Positions 1-7,725 of a stretch of 36,906 bases of DNA are shown piece by piece (within the stretch, counting starts at the first letter, position 1; each line of letters starts with the position of its first letter). The stretch is from Methylorubrum rhodinum. GTDB lineage: Bacteria > Pseudomonadota > Alphaproteobacteria > Rhizobiales > Beijerinckiaceae. The stretch is from NCBI RefSeq assembly GCF_014199935.1, contig NZ_JACHOP010000035.1:1-36906 (forward strand). Reading direction: 5' to 3'. The notes beneath the pieces were generated by a model. That model did no database searches. It was given only the letters and a program-made list of their open reading frames with translations, and had not been told where the DNA came from. The position numbers and the translations under genes are program-made.

Positions 1-431
1 GCTCACCCGACCGGCTCCGCCGGCCAAGCTACCCGTGGAGCAAAGGCCGACCCTGCACTAACTTCGAACTTGGACCACCTCGTGGGGGCAGATCAATGTC
101 CGGTCCACTCGGGCCGCATTCCCGGTCTGCCTGGTCGCATCCTGATCTCAGGCATGGGGATCGTCGTAGCGCTGCGGTCCGTCACTGGTGAGGTGATCTT
201 GTGGCGCAAGCGGGCCGCCCGCGCTTCCGTTCGCCGAAACATCGAACCGGGTGCGATTCCGCCGATGCCGTCAGATTGAATATGGTCATCTGTTGCAAAA
301 TTGCCGGTTTGACGGAGCGAATTCAACGCGCTTAGTCAACGGGCTCACCGTTTGACGAACCTTTGACGCAGTGTGTTCGTGACGGCGGCCGCCCGAGCGA
401 GACTTGCCAGACCCGTTCCGCCGAGACCGCC
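1..431. other. Left-edge non-coding stretch with no confident gene
   Basis: Short reading frames exist on both strands (about 70-279 on plus, 93-326 on minus), but they overlap each other, lack recognisable domains and lack convincing ribosome binding sites, so I call none. The stretch holds the 5' region of the iron permease gene. Its notable content is a set of TTTGACG words at 308, 351 and 362 and an imperfect inverted repeat at 335-356, listed separately. Positions 60-120 could be a remnant of something cut by the window edge, but I cannot identify it. Confidence 0.5.
308..368 (+). promoter_or_regulatory. Repeated TTTGACG words and inverted repeat upstream of the iron permease
   Basis: TTTGACG occurs three times, at 308-314, 351-357 and 362-368; the last two are 11 bp apart, about one helical turn. 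The middle copy is also the right arm of an imperfect inverted repeat, GTCAACGG at 335-342 and CCGTTTGAC at 348-356. All lie within 125 bp of the chosen permease start at 432, where an operator or -35 elements (TTGACG) would be expected. It does not resemble the classical Fur box or Irr box. That it controls the permease is inference from position only. Confidence 0.3.
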
Positions 432-2378
432 ATGCCTTTCCACCGAACCCTGCGAACCCTCGTTGCCGGGCTTCTCGTGATCGCCGCCTCCGTGGCTCTC
501 GCGAGCGAGCCCGAGGATGTCGCGACAGCTTGGCGTCTCCTCGACTACATCGCCGTCGATTACCGCGAGGCCGTGAAGGACGGCGCGATCGCCAACGACG
601 CCGAGTACAGGGAGATGACGGAGTTCTCGGCGAGCGCCCGCCAGCGCATCGACGCGCTGCCGGCCTCGCCGGCCCTGGCCTCCCTCAGGGACAAGGCCGC
701 CGGGCTGGAGCGCGCCATCGTGGGCAAGCAGGCACCGGAGGAGGTCGCGCGGCTGGCCCGCGAGGTGGCGAGCACCCTGATCGCCGCCTATCCCGTGCCG
801 ATCGCGCCCGCGCAGGCGCCCGACCTCGAGCGGGGGCGGCAGGTCTACGCCCAGCACTGTGCGAGCTGCCACGGCGTGACCGGTGGCGGCGACGGACCGG
901 CCACGATCGGAGCCGACATGGACCCGCCGCCGATCGCCTTCTCCGACGAGGACAGGGCCCGCGAGCGCAGCGTCTTCGCGCTTTACCAAGTGATCGAGCA
1001 GGGGCTCGACGGCACCAGCATGCCGAGCTTCGCCGACACCTTGAGCCCGCAGGACCGCTGGGCGGTCGCCGCCTTTGCCGGCACGCTCGCCTATCCGCCC
1101 GACGCCGTCCCGGCCGGCGAGCGGATCTGGAAGGCCGACGACGCGTTCCGGGCCACGATGAGCCTCGACCGCCTGATGGCCTTGCGGCCCGCCGAACTCG
1201 CGGCGCAACGCGGCGAGACCGACGGCAAGGCGCTGACCGCCTATCTCCGTCATCGCCTCGCGGAGGCGGCCGCGCCGTCGGGTGGACATCTGACCCTCGC
1301 CCGGCAGCGACTGAACGAGGCGCTCGACGCCCTTCGCGCGGGAGACGGCAAGCGCGCGACCGATCTCGCCCTGTCCGCCTATCTCGACGGGTTCGAGCCC
1401 CTGGAGCCGGCCCTCGCCGCCCGCGACAACGCGCTGATGGTGCGGATCGAGGAGGCCATGATCGCAGTCAGGGCCGGAATCGCCGAGGGCGTCGGGCCGG
1501 ACGCGGTGGCCGTGGACATCGGCAGGCTCGATACCCTGTTCGGCGAAGCGGAGGCGAAGCTGTCCGAGGGGCCATCCTCCGGCTTGGCGATGCTGCTCGC
1601 CTCTTTCGCCATCCTGTTCCGGGAGGGTCTGGAAGCGCTGCTGATCGTCGTCAGCATGCTCGCCTGCCTGCGGAAGGCGGACAGGCCCGACATGGCACGC
1701 TGGGTCCATTACGGGTGGGGCCTCGCCCTCGTCGCCGGCGCGGCGACCTGGGCGCTCGCCACTTGGATCATCACCATCAGCGGCGCCGGCCGGGAATTGA
1801 CCGAGGGGTTCGGCTCCCTGCTGGCCGCGATCGTCGTCGTCTGGGTGGGGATCTGGATGCACGGCAAGAGCCACGCGGGGGCGTGGCAGAGCTACATCCG
1901 GGACCGCCTGACCGGTGCCCTGTCGCGGGGCTCGGGGTTCTTCCTGCTCGGTCTCGCCTTCCTGATCGTCTATCGCGAGGTGTTCGAGACGATCCTGTTC
2001 TATGCCGCGATCTGGAACCAGGGCGAGGCCGGCACGGTGCTGGCCGGCGCGGCCTTGGCCGTCCTCGCCCTCGCCCTCATCGCATGGATGATGATCCGCT
2101 TCGGCATGCGTCTGCCGATCGGCCAGTTCTTCGGCGCCGTCTCGATCCTGCTGGCCGGCCTTGCGGTCGTGCTGATCGGCAAGGCCGTGGCGGCGTTCCA
2201 AGAGGCCGGGTCGCTTCCCGTGCTGCCCCTGTCGGGCTATCCTCGGATCGAGATGCTCGGCCTCTATCCGACGCGCGAAGGCGTGGCGGCTCAGATCATC
2301 CTGCTCGTCATCCTCGCGATCGGCTTCGTCTACGCGCGCCGGTCGGACAAGCACCTTCCGGCGGAGCGGCGATCCTGA
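432..2378 (+). CDS. Cytochrome c-FTR1 fusion high-affinity iron permease
   Basis: Predicted 648-residue membrane protein that imports iron across the inner membrane by the FTR1/EfeU mechanism, with oxidation and transport coupled. The start at 432 gives a clean Sec signal (MPFHRTLRTLVAGLLVIAAS); an upstream in-frame start would bury it behind 23 charged residues. Order: signal ~1-25; helical segment; class I cytochrome c domain ~126-220 with CASCH haem motif (C143, C146, H147) and a likely axial Met197 in MPSF; helical linker ~225-380; seven-helix permease ~383-640. Both FTR1 iron-binding motifs are present, REGLE at 397-401 and REVFE at 515-519. The haem domain replaces the separate periplasmic oxidase EfeO/EfeB of enterobacteria; such fusions occur in other proteobacteria. 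No partner gene is adjacent, so it is probably monocistronic. Iron regulation is expected but no known box is visible. Confidence 0.93.
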   Translation: MPFHRTLRTLVAGLLVIAASVALASEPEDVATAWRLLDYIAVDYREAVKDGAIANDAEYREMTEFSASARQRIDALPASPALASLRDKAAGLERAIVGKQAPEEVARLAREVASTLIAAYPVPIAPAQAPDLERGRQVYAQHCASCHGVTGGGDGPATIGADMDPPPIAFSDEDRARERSVFALYQVIEQGLDGTSMPSFADTLSPQDRWAVAAFAGTLAYPPDAVPAGERIWKADDAFRATMSLDRLMALRPAELAAQRGETDGKALTAYLRHRLAEAAAPSGGHLTLARQRLNEALDALRAGDGKRATDLALSAYLDGFEPLEPALAARDNALMVRIEEAMIAVRAGIAEGVGPDAVAVDIGRLDTLFGEAEAKLSEGPSSGLAMLLASFAILFREGLEALLIVVSMLACLRKADRPDMARWVHYGWGLALVAGAATWALATWIITISGAGRELTEGFGSLLAAIVVVWVGIWMHGKSHAGAWQSYIRDRLTGALSRGSGFFLLGLAFLIVYREVFETILFYAAIWNQGEAGTVLAGAALAVLALALIAWMMIRFGMRLPIGQFFGAVSILLAGLAVVLIGKAVAAFQEAGSLPVLPLSGYPRIEMLGLYPTREGVAAQIILLVILAIGFVYARRSDKHLPAERRS

Positions 2379-2491
2379 ATCCGGCCCGGCGAGCGGCGCA
2401 GCAGGCATGTCGTCGCCGCCGGTCAAAGCTTGAGCGTTGCCGTTCGCCATGCCGATGCGGGCTCGATGGCGCGCACCTCCAACCGAGCCCC

Positions 2492-3823
2492 TTACCCCGC
2501 CCGGTTCTCGGGAGCGGGGTTTCTCGTGCCGGCGGTGTGCCCCATCGCTACCTGGGCACTTCGAGTGAGGCGTGTGTGTTCTGCTGCTGCTGGGGCCGGG
2601 ATGTGGAGCGGCTTCGGCCCGCGCCGGCGCCGCAGCCAGCGCACGACCGTGCGCAGCCGCTCGAACAGGGCGGGATGGCGTTCGAGCGCCGCCTTGGCCG
2701 AGGCGGCGGCGTGCTCCCCGGCGAGCATCAGCCCCCCGCGCAGGGTCGCGGCCTCGGCGATCTCGAACAGCGGGCGCTCCTCCGGTCGAAAGCCCGCCTT
2801 GTAGGGCTGCGCGCCGACGGTGAAGTCGAAATAGGTCAACCCTTCCCGGCGCGCCCACACCATGATGCGCGAGGCGATCAGCAGACCCGGCGCCGTGGCG
2901 CGCCACGCCCCGCCGGCCATCGCCAGCAGCACGCCGTGGAAGGCCCCGCCATGGACGAGGCCGTAGGCGGTGGCGATCCATTCGCCCTCCGCCCGCAGCC
3001 CGAACACCCGCACGAGGCCGGTTCCGGGCTCGGCGAGCGCCGCGGCACGGTAGAAGGCGATCATGCCGGGCTCGTCCAGGGGTTCGAAGCGACCTATCTC
3101 GCGGAACCGCTCCCGGCGCTGCGCGACGAGCACGTCGAAGAGGTCGGCGACCTCCGCCGCGTCCGTCGCGGCGACGAAGCGGACGTCCGCGTGGCGGTCG
3201 AGGCGCTTGCTGCGCCGCATCAGGTCGCGGTGGGTCGAGGCGCTGCACACGCGCTTGAGCAGGGTCTCGGGGTCCCCGTCCAGGCCGAAGCCGGATCGGG
3301 TGAGCGCGAGCGGCCGGGCGCCGGCCACGAGGGCGAGCGGATTCGCGACCGGGCCGAGATCGCCGGGCAGGCGGGTGAGGCGGATCAGGTCGGCCCGCGG
3401 CAGCACGGCGCGCACGGCCTGCCAGATCCGTTCGGCTTCGGCGGGGGACGGCGCCGGTCCGGGAGCGACGACCGGCGCGGCGTAGTCGCAGACGCCGAGA
3501 TCGAGCGCCTCGACGATCCGCACGCCCCGGCGGCGGCGGTGCGCCAGCGGCAGCAGCAGAACCGGATGCCCGCCGCGCCGGACCTCGACGACGAGGGGCT
3601 CGGCCCCGCGCGCGGCGCTCAGATGCGCGACGAGGGCCAGGACCCACTCGATGCGCTGGAAGGCGGTGCAGGCACCGGCCTCCTGCAGCCGGCGCCAAAG
3701 GGGGGCGAGGCTCGCGAGATCGCGATGAAGCACCGCCTCGTAGGTCGCGGAGCCGGCGCTCGCCTGAAACACGAAGTCGGCCACGGCATCGCGCGGACGG
3801 ATCGGGACGGCCTCGACGCTCAC
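2492..3823 (-). CDS. GNAT-fold BioF2/CelD-like acyltransferase of the polysaccharide locus
   Basis: 443-residue cytoplasmic protein with the acetyltransferase fold found in the FemAB/BioF2-like and CelD/BcsL groups (Pfam Acetyltransf_6 type). Members are thought to acylate sugars or nucleotide-sugar precursors during exopolysaccharide or cellulose synthesis; the substrate here is unknown. Typical stretches are the N-terminal EVRRGGHPVLLLPLAHRRRRG strand pair shortened to its core VLLLPLAH, and the C-terminal TYFDFTVGAQPYKAGF signature near residues 350-370. The GTG start overlaps the flippase stop by 4 nt (GTGA) and is preceded by an AGGAG ribosome binding site at a normal distance, which fixes the start and implies translational coupling. 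It is the third gene of the minus-strand glycosyltransferase-flippase-acyltransferase unit. The low-complexity last ~25 residues look non-conserved. Confidence 0.85.
   Translation of the reverse strand: MSVEAVPIRPRDAVADFVFQASAGSATYEAVLHRDLASLAPLWRRLQEAGACTAFQRIEWVLALVAHLSAARGAEPLVVEVRRGGHPVLLLPLAHRRRRGVRIVEALDLGVCDYAAPVVAPGPAPSPAEAERIWQAVRAVLPRADLIRLTRLPGDLGPVANPLALVAGARPLALTRSGFGLDGDPETLLKRVCSASTHRDLMRRSKRLDRHADVRFVAATDAAEVADLFDVLVAQRRERFREIGRFEPLDEPGMIAFYRAAALAEPGTGLVRVFGLRAEGEWIATAYGLVHGGAFHGVLLAMAGGAWRATAPGLLIASRIMVWARREGLTYFDFTVGAQPYKAGFRPEERPLFEIAEAATLRGGLMLAGEHAAASAKAALERHPALFERLRTVVRWLRRRRGPKPLHIPAPAAAEHTRLTRSAQVAMGHTAGTRNPAPENRAG
2494..2520 (+). terminator. Hairpin terminator candidate after the iron permease
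   Basis: ACCCCGC (2494-2500) pairs with GCGGGGT (2514-2520), followed by TTTCT. It lies 115 nt beyond the permease stop. It overlaps the last codons and the stop of the convergent acyltransferase gene, so it could serve both directions, although the T run is short. Confidence 0.4.
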
Positions 3824-5124
3824 GGGACTCTCCTGGACAACGGCAGGGCGATTCGGAAGGCAGAAGGGCGAGGCGCCACGGGCTGCGTCGCCGGCCGCAG
3901 CGCCGCCCGCCAACTCCAGGCGAGCACGACGACCTCGGAGACCGCGACCCCGGCCATCGACCAGGCCGGCGAGGCGAACGCCACGAGGGCCGCCACCGCG
4001 GCCATGCCGAGGGTGGCGCTCGCCAGCGCCATGGCGGCGAGTTCGGGAAAGGCGCGGCGCGTCTCGATCAGGGTCTTGGGCGCGGCATAGAGCATGGTGA
4101 GCAGCACCGTCGACCCGACCAGCCCGGCGATGAGGCCGAGCGGCTCGCCCGCGAAGCGGTCGGCGAAGAGACGATGTTCGACCGCATCGAACAGGAGGGC
4201 GAGGCCGGCACCGTAGGCGAGGCAGGCGGCGGCGAGCAGGGCGGTCGCCGCGGCGAGCACGCGGCGCAGGCGCCGGGCCTCGCCCGCCGCGATGAGGCGC
4301 GCCATCTCCGGCTGGCACAAGTTGACCACCACGGTGCCGAGGAGCCGCAGCGGCGAGAACAGCACCAGCACCGCCGCGATCGGCGCGTAGGCGGCGGGGC
4401 CGGCGAGCCCTGCGATCAGGAGCATCTGTCCCTGCGCCTGCACGTTGGCGGTCGCGGTGCCGGCCACCGACCACGCGAGCGAGCGCCACAGGCGCCGGTA
4501 GCGCCGCCATGCGTGGCGGGGCGCGATCCGCATCCGTTCGCGCAGGGCAAGGAGCGCCACGACGAGGCCGAGGGCGTGGGCGGCGGCCAGCAGCCACAGG
4601 CTGTCCCACAGGAGCGCGTCCGCGCCACCGCGCATCAGGACCGGCGCGAGCATCGCCGTGCCGCCCAGCGTGAAGGCGAGATCGCTGAGGCCCGCGACAT
4701 CGGCGCGTCCGCGGGCGAAGAGCAGGTTGCGCAGGAAGCTCCGCAGCGACCACGCGGCGACGAAGGCACCGGCGGCGAGCGCGCCCCTCCCGACGAAGGG
4801 AGCGAAGGCGGCGGCCGTCCCCAGCGCCAGCCCGAGGCACAGCGCGAGCGCCCCCGTGCCGAAGGCGACGGCCTCCGCCCGCGCGCGCCGCTCGGAGCGC
4901 GCCTGCGGGATGAAGGTCAGGGCCGGAACGCCCGCCAGCGCCCGCACGAAGGTGAGCGCGACGGCCCCGAGCCCGAATACGATGGCGAACAGCCCATAGC
5001 CGTGGGCGGACAGGGCCCGCACCAGGGCGAGGTTGAGCCCGAGATGGAACAGGCTCTGCAGCACCTCGCCCCCGAGCATCACGACGAAGCGGCCGGCGAG
5101 GCGGTGGAGATCGGCGCGGGTCAT
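3820..5124 (-). CDS. Polysaccharide flippase (Wzx/MATE-like superfamily)
   Basis: 434-residue integral membrane protein with about 12-14 hydrophobic helices and the opening pattern of the oligosaccharide flippase family (RLAGRFVVMLGGEVLQSLFH). It would turn lipid-linked repeat units from the cytoplasmic to the periplasmic face of the inner membrane. I choose ATG 5124 because its ATG shares 4 nt (ATGA) with the upstream glycosyltransferase stop; the longer frame begins with TTG at 5163, inside a palindromic repeat, and adds 13 unlikely residues. The downstream acyltransferase also overlaps by 4 nt, so the three genes form a tight operon. The family is certain, but the exact substrate is not. 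Confidence 0.9.
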   Translation of the reverse strand: MTRADLHRLAGRFVVMLGGEVLQSLFHLGLNLALVRALSAHGYGLFAIVFGLGAVALTFVRALAGVPALTFIPQARSERRARAEAVAFGTGALALCLGLALGTAAAFAPFVGRGALAAGAFVAAWSLRSFLRNLLFARGRADVAGLSDLAFTLGGTAMLAPVLMRGGADALLWDSLWLLAAAHALGLVVALLALRERMRIAPRHAWRRYRRLWRSLAWSVAGTATANVQAQGQMLLIAGLAGPAAYAPIAAVLVLFSPLRLLGTVVVNLCQPEMARLIAAGEARRLRRVLAAATALLAAACLAYGAGLALLFDAVEHRLFADRFAGEPLGLIAGLVGSTVLLTMLYAAPKTLIETRRAFPELAAMALASATLGMAAVAALVAFASPAWSMAGVAVSEVVVLAWSWRAALRPATQPVAPRPSAFRIALPLSRRVP

Positions 5125-6437
5125 GGCGCGCCGCGCATCGGCGACGTCGATTCCCGCGTCCAACCCGCGCCCTCATCCTGAGGTGCCGCGCCAGCGGCCT
5201 CGAAGGAGGAGTTCAGGGATCGCGCGTCTTCCGGAGGCCTCCTTGGAGGCTCCGCTTCGCTTCGCAGCTCGGGATGAGGGCGCGGGTGAGACGCGGGATC
5301 GGAAGCGTCGCGCCCGGAACCGCCTGAACCCGAACGCTCCCGCACCAGCGCCCCGATCGCCCGCCGCGCCGCATCCTCCGTGAACAACGCCTCGTAGCGC
5401 CGCCGCCCGGCCTCCGGAAACCCGCGCCACGCCTCCGGCGCCGCGACGATCCGGGCGAGTGCCTCCGACAGGACCTCGGGCCGATCGGGGGGCACGCACC
5501 AGCCGGTGCGGCCGTGCTCCACCACCTCGGCGAGACCGCCGATGGCCGAGACCAGCGGCGGGCGCCCGTAGGCCATCGCCTCGATGGCCACGCGCCCGAG
5601 CGATTCCGGCAGGCGGGACGGGACGGCGACGATGTCGGCCCAGCGGTAATGCGGATCGGGATCGGGATCGAACGGCCGGAGCGTCACCCGCCCGGCATGG
5701 GCCGATCCGGCGATGCGCGCGGCCAGCCGCCGCTCGCGCTCCGGGTCCTCGAAGGCGCTGCCGACGATCCGCAATTCGATGCGCCGGGCGATGTCGGCCG
5801 GCAACGCGTCGAGGGCGTCGAGCAGCACCTCCTGACCCTTGATCCGGCTGAGGCGCCCCAGCATCAGCACCCGCAGGGCCCGCGTCCCGTCATAGGTCTG
5901 CGTCAGCGCCGCGGGCGGGCCGGCGATCCCGTTGTGGATCACCCGCGCGGGGATCGAGGCCGGCAGGGCGAAGGCGGACCGCGTCGCCTGCGAGTTGAAC
6001 ACGATCTCGGCCCGGCTCCAGCGAATCAGCCCGCGCAGGACGGTCAGCGCCGGTCCCTGGGGGATCTCGTGCACGTGCACGATCGCCCTGCCCGGAAAGA
6101 ACCGGGCGGCGAGGAGATGGTCGGCCACCACCGCGGTGTTGACGTAGACGAGGTCGGCCCGCGCGAAGCGCCGGACGGCGCGCCCGAGCGCGATGGGCAG
6201 GGCGAGGAGGCCGAGCGTCGCGAGACGCCCAAGGCCCTTCCGGCGCAGCACCCACAGATGTGCGTAGTCAACCCGCGTCGCGAAAGCTTCGAGGAACGGT
6301 ACGATCGGTCCCACTCTGGGCAGGACCACACTCAAGTCCGCGTCCGGAAACGTTTCGCGTAGGGCACCGACGGTTTCGATGAAGCTTCGGTCCGAGCCGT
6401 AGAGTTCGTATCCCTGATGGATGCAGGCAATGCGCAT
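5121..6437 (-). CDS. GT4-family glycosyltransferase with a repeat-derived C-terminal tail
   Basis: 438 residues, GT-B fold. The N-terminal domain starts MRIACIHQGYELYGSDRSF, a form common in exopolysaccharide transferases. The C-terminal domain carries the nucleotide-sugar site, with ADIVAVPSRLPESLGRVAIE (the E-x7-E motif of GT4 enzymes) around residues 305-325, then the conserved GGLAEVV and GRTGWCV segments. It should add one sugar from an NDP-sugar to a lipid-linked intermediate. First gene of the minus-strand unit, diverging from the DUF1972-type transferase. Odd point: residues about 385-424 are encoded by a 119-nt palindromic repeat (5166-5284), so the family domain ends before residue 385 and the tail is an acquired, probably disordered extension. 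The stop still overlaps the flippase start (ATGA). Confidence 0.9.
   Translation of the reverse strand: MRIACIHQGYELYGSDRSFIETVGALRETFPDADLSVVLPRVGPIVPFLEAFATRVDYAHLWVLRRKGLGRLATLGLLALPIALGRAVRRFARADLVYVNTAVVADHLLAARFFPGRAIVHVHEIPQGPALTVLRGLIRWSRAEIVFNSQATRSAFALPASIPARVIHNGIAGPPAALTQTYDGTRALRVLMLGRLSRIKGQEVLLDALDALPADIARRIELRIVGSAFEDPERERRLAARIAGSAHAGRVTLRPFDPDPDPHYRWADIVAVPSRLPESLGRVAIEAMAYGRPPLVSAIGGLAEVVEHGRTGWCVPPDRPEVLSEALARIVAAPEAWRGFPEAGRRRYEALFTEDAARRAIGALVRERSGSGGSGRDASDPASHPRPHPELRSEAEPPRRPPEDARSLNSSFEAAGAAPQDEGAGWTRESTSPMRGAP
5166..5284. repeat. REP-like palindromic element lying inside a coding sequence
   Basis: The outer arms CGCGCCCTCATCCTGAG (5166-5182) and CTCGGGATGAGGGCGCG (5268-5284) are inverted repeats matching at 16 of 17 positions. 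Between them lie smaller inverted segments such as GGAGGCCTCC and GGAGGCTCC (5232-5252). The CCTCATCC-GAGG core is typical of dispersed palindromic repeats in Rhizobiales genomes. A related single end occurs at 17516-17531. Here the element is read in frame as the tail of the glycosyltransferase. Confidence 0.75.
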
Positions 6438-6521
6438 GGGGTCACTGCCCTCGACTCGTCCCGTTTCGGCACCGATCCGGCGCCGCTGACGGGGCCGGAG
6501 CAAGCGGCGGGCCCGCGTCCG

Positions 6522-7724
6522 ATGGCGGCGGGCGCCGGCCGCCCGGCCGTGGCGATTCTCGGCACCCGCGGCATCCCGGCGGCGCATGGCGGCTTCGAGA
6601 CGCTGGCCGAGCGGCTGGCGCAGCACCTCGCCGCGCAGGGCTGGCGCGTCACGGTTTATTGCCAGCACGAGGTCACGACCCTGCGGCGGCGCTTCAGCTC
6701 CACGACCTGGCGGGGGATCGAGCTGGTCCATGTCCAGGTCGCGCAGACGGGCGCGCTCGCGACGCTCGCCTTCGACGGGCACTGCGTGCGCCACGCCGCG
6801 CAGCGCGACGCGGCGTGCCTCGTGCTCGGCTACAACGGCGCCCCGTTCCTGCCGTGGCTGCGCCTGCGCGGCAGAAAGATCCTCACCAACATGGACGGGA
6901 TCGAGTGGCGCCGGCCCAAGTGGAACGCGGCGGTGCGGGCCTATTTCTGGGTCGCCGAGTGGATCGCCGCCTGGACCTCGCACCGGCTGATCGCCGACCA
7001 TCCGGCGATCGCCGACCACCTCGCCACCCGCCGCCCGCGCTCCGCGATCGCCACGATCCCCTACGGCGGCGACCCCGTCGAGGCGGCCCCGACCGCGCCG
7101 CTCGACGCCCTCGGGCTCGCGCCGGACCGCTACCTGCTCAGCGTGGCGCGGATCGAGCCCGACAACTCAATCCTGCCGATCGTGCGCGCCTTCTCCCGCC
7201 GCCGCCGGGGGCTGCGCCTCGTCGTGGTCGGCTGCCTCGACGCGGCCAACCCCTATCACCGCGCCGTGCGAGCGGCGGCGGGCGACGAGGTGATGTTTCC
7301 CGGCGGCCTCTACGATCCGGCGATCGTGCGGGCGCTGCGCTTCCACGCCCGTGCCTACCTGCACGGCCACCGGGTGGGCGGCACCAACCCGTCGCTGGTC
7401 GAAGCCCTGTGGGCGGGCAACGCCGTCATCGCCCACGACAACGTCTTCAACGCCTGGACCACCGGGCCGGGCCAGTTCGCCTTCCGCGACGAGGAGACGC
7501 TGGAGGCCGCGATCGACCTCGCTTTGACCCGGCCGGAATACCTCGCCCCCGCCCGCAAGGCCGCCAGGCGGCGGGCGGCGGAGGCGTTTCGATGGTCGGA
7601 CGTGCTCGCCCGCTACGAGGCGGAACTGCTCGCCCTGGCACGCGACGTGGCGCGGGCGGAGGGCCGGAGCGAGCCGGACGCCCGCGCGGTCGGCGGGACC
7701 GCGCCCGCGCCGCGCTCCCGCTGA
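6522..7724 (+). CDS. DUF1972-type glycosyltransferase (rhamnosyltransferase-like GT4)
   Basis: About 400 residues. The N-terminal DUF1972 domain opens with AVAILGTRGIPAAHGGFETL, the hallmark of this group, whose characterised members include rhamnosyltransferases. A GT1/GT4-type C-terminal domain follows, with HRVGGTNPSLVEALWAGNA around residues 280-300. It should transfer a sugar to a lipid-linked exopolysaccharide intermediate in the cytoplasm. An earlier in-frame ATG at 6417 would overlap the start of the divergent glycosyltransferase and add 35 non-conserved residues, so I prefer 6522; neither has a strong ribosome binding site, and GTG 6549 is also possible. Its stop is 1 nt before the GH5 gene, so the two are co-transcribed. 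The last ~25 residues are low-complexity. Confidence 0.88.
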   Translation: MAAGAGRPAVAILGTRGIPAAHGGFETLAERLAQHLAAQGWRVTVYCQHEVTTLRRRFSSTTWRGIELVHVQVAQTGALATLAFDGHCVRHAAQRDAACLVLGYNGAPFLPWLRLRGRKILTNMDGIEWRRPKWNAAVRAYFWVAEWIAAWTSHRLIADHPAIADHLATRRPRSAIATIPYGGDPVEAAPTAPLDALGLAPDRYLLSVARIEPDNSILPIVRAFSRRRRGLRLVVVGCLDAANPYHRAVRAAAGDEVMFPGGLYDPAIVRALRFHARAYLHGHRVGGTNPSLVEALWAGNAVIAHDNVFNAWTTGPGQFAFRDEETLEAAIDLALTRPEYLAPARKAARRRAAEAFRWSDVLARYEAELLALARDVARAEGRSEPDARAVGGTAPAPRSR

Positions 7725-7725
7725 G

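Noticed and set aside
1..120. Possible insertion-sequence end at the left edge
   Set aside because: I could not find a transposase fragment, paired terminal repeats or a target duplication; the impression is not supported.
70..279. Possible 69-residue protein at the left edge
   Set aside because: It overlaps an equally plausible antisense frame, and has no ribosome binding site, domain or hydrophobic pattern.
345..3698. Very long open frame on minus (and similar ones, for example 404-4090 plus, 24035-26305 minus, 26400-28544 minus)
   Set aside because: They run antisense or out of frame to genes with clear domains, and translate to Arg/Pro/Ala-rich sequence without motifs; long open shadows are normal at about 70% GC.
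6417..6521. ATG 6417 as start of the DUF1972 glycosyltransferase
   Set aside because: It would overlap the start of the divergent glycosyltransferase, and the added 35 residues have no family similarity; kept only as an alternative.
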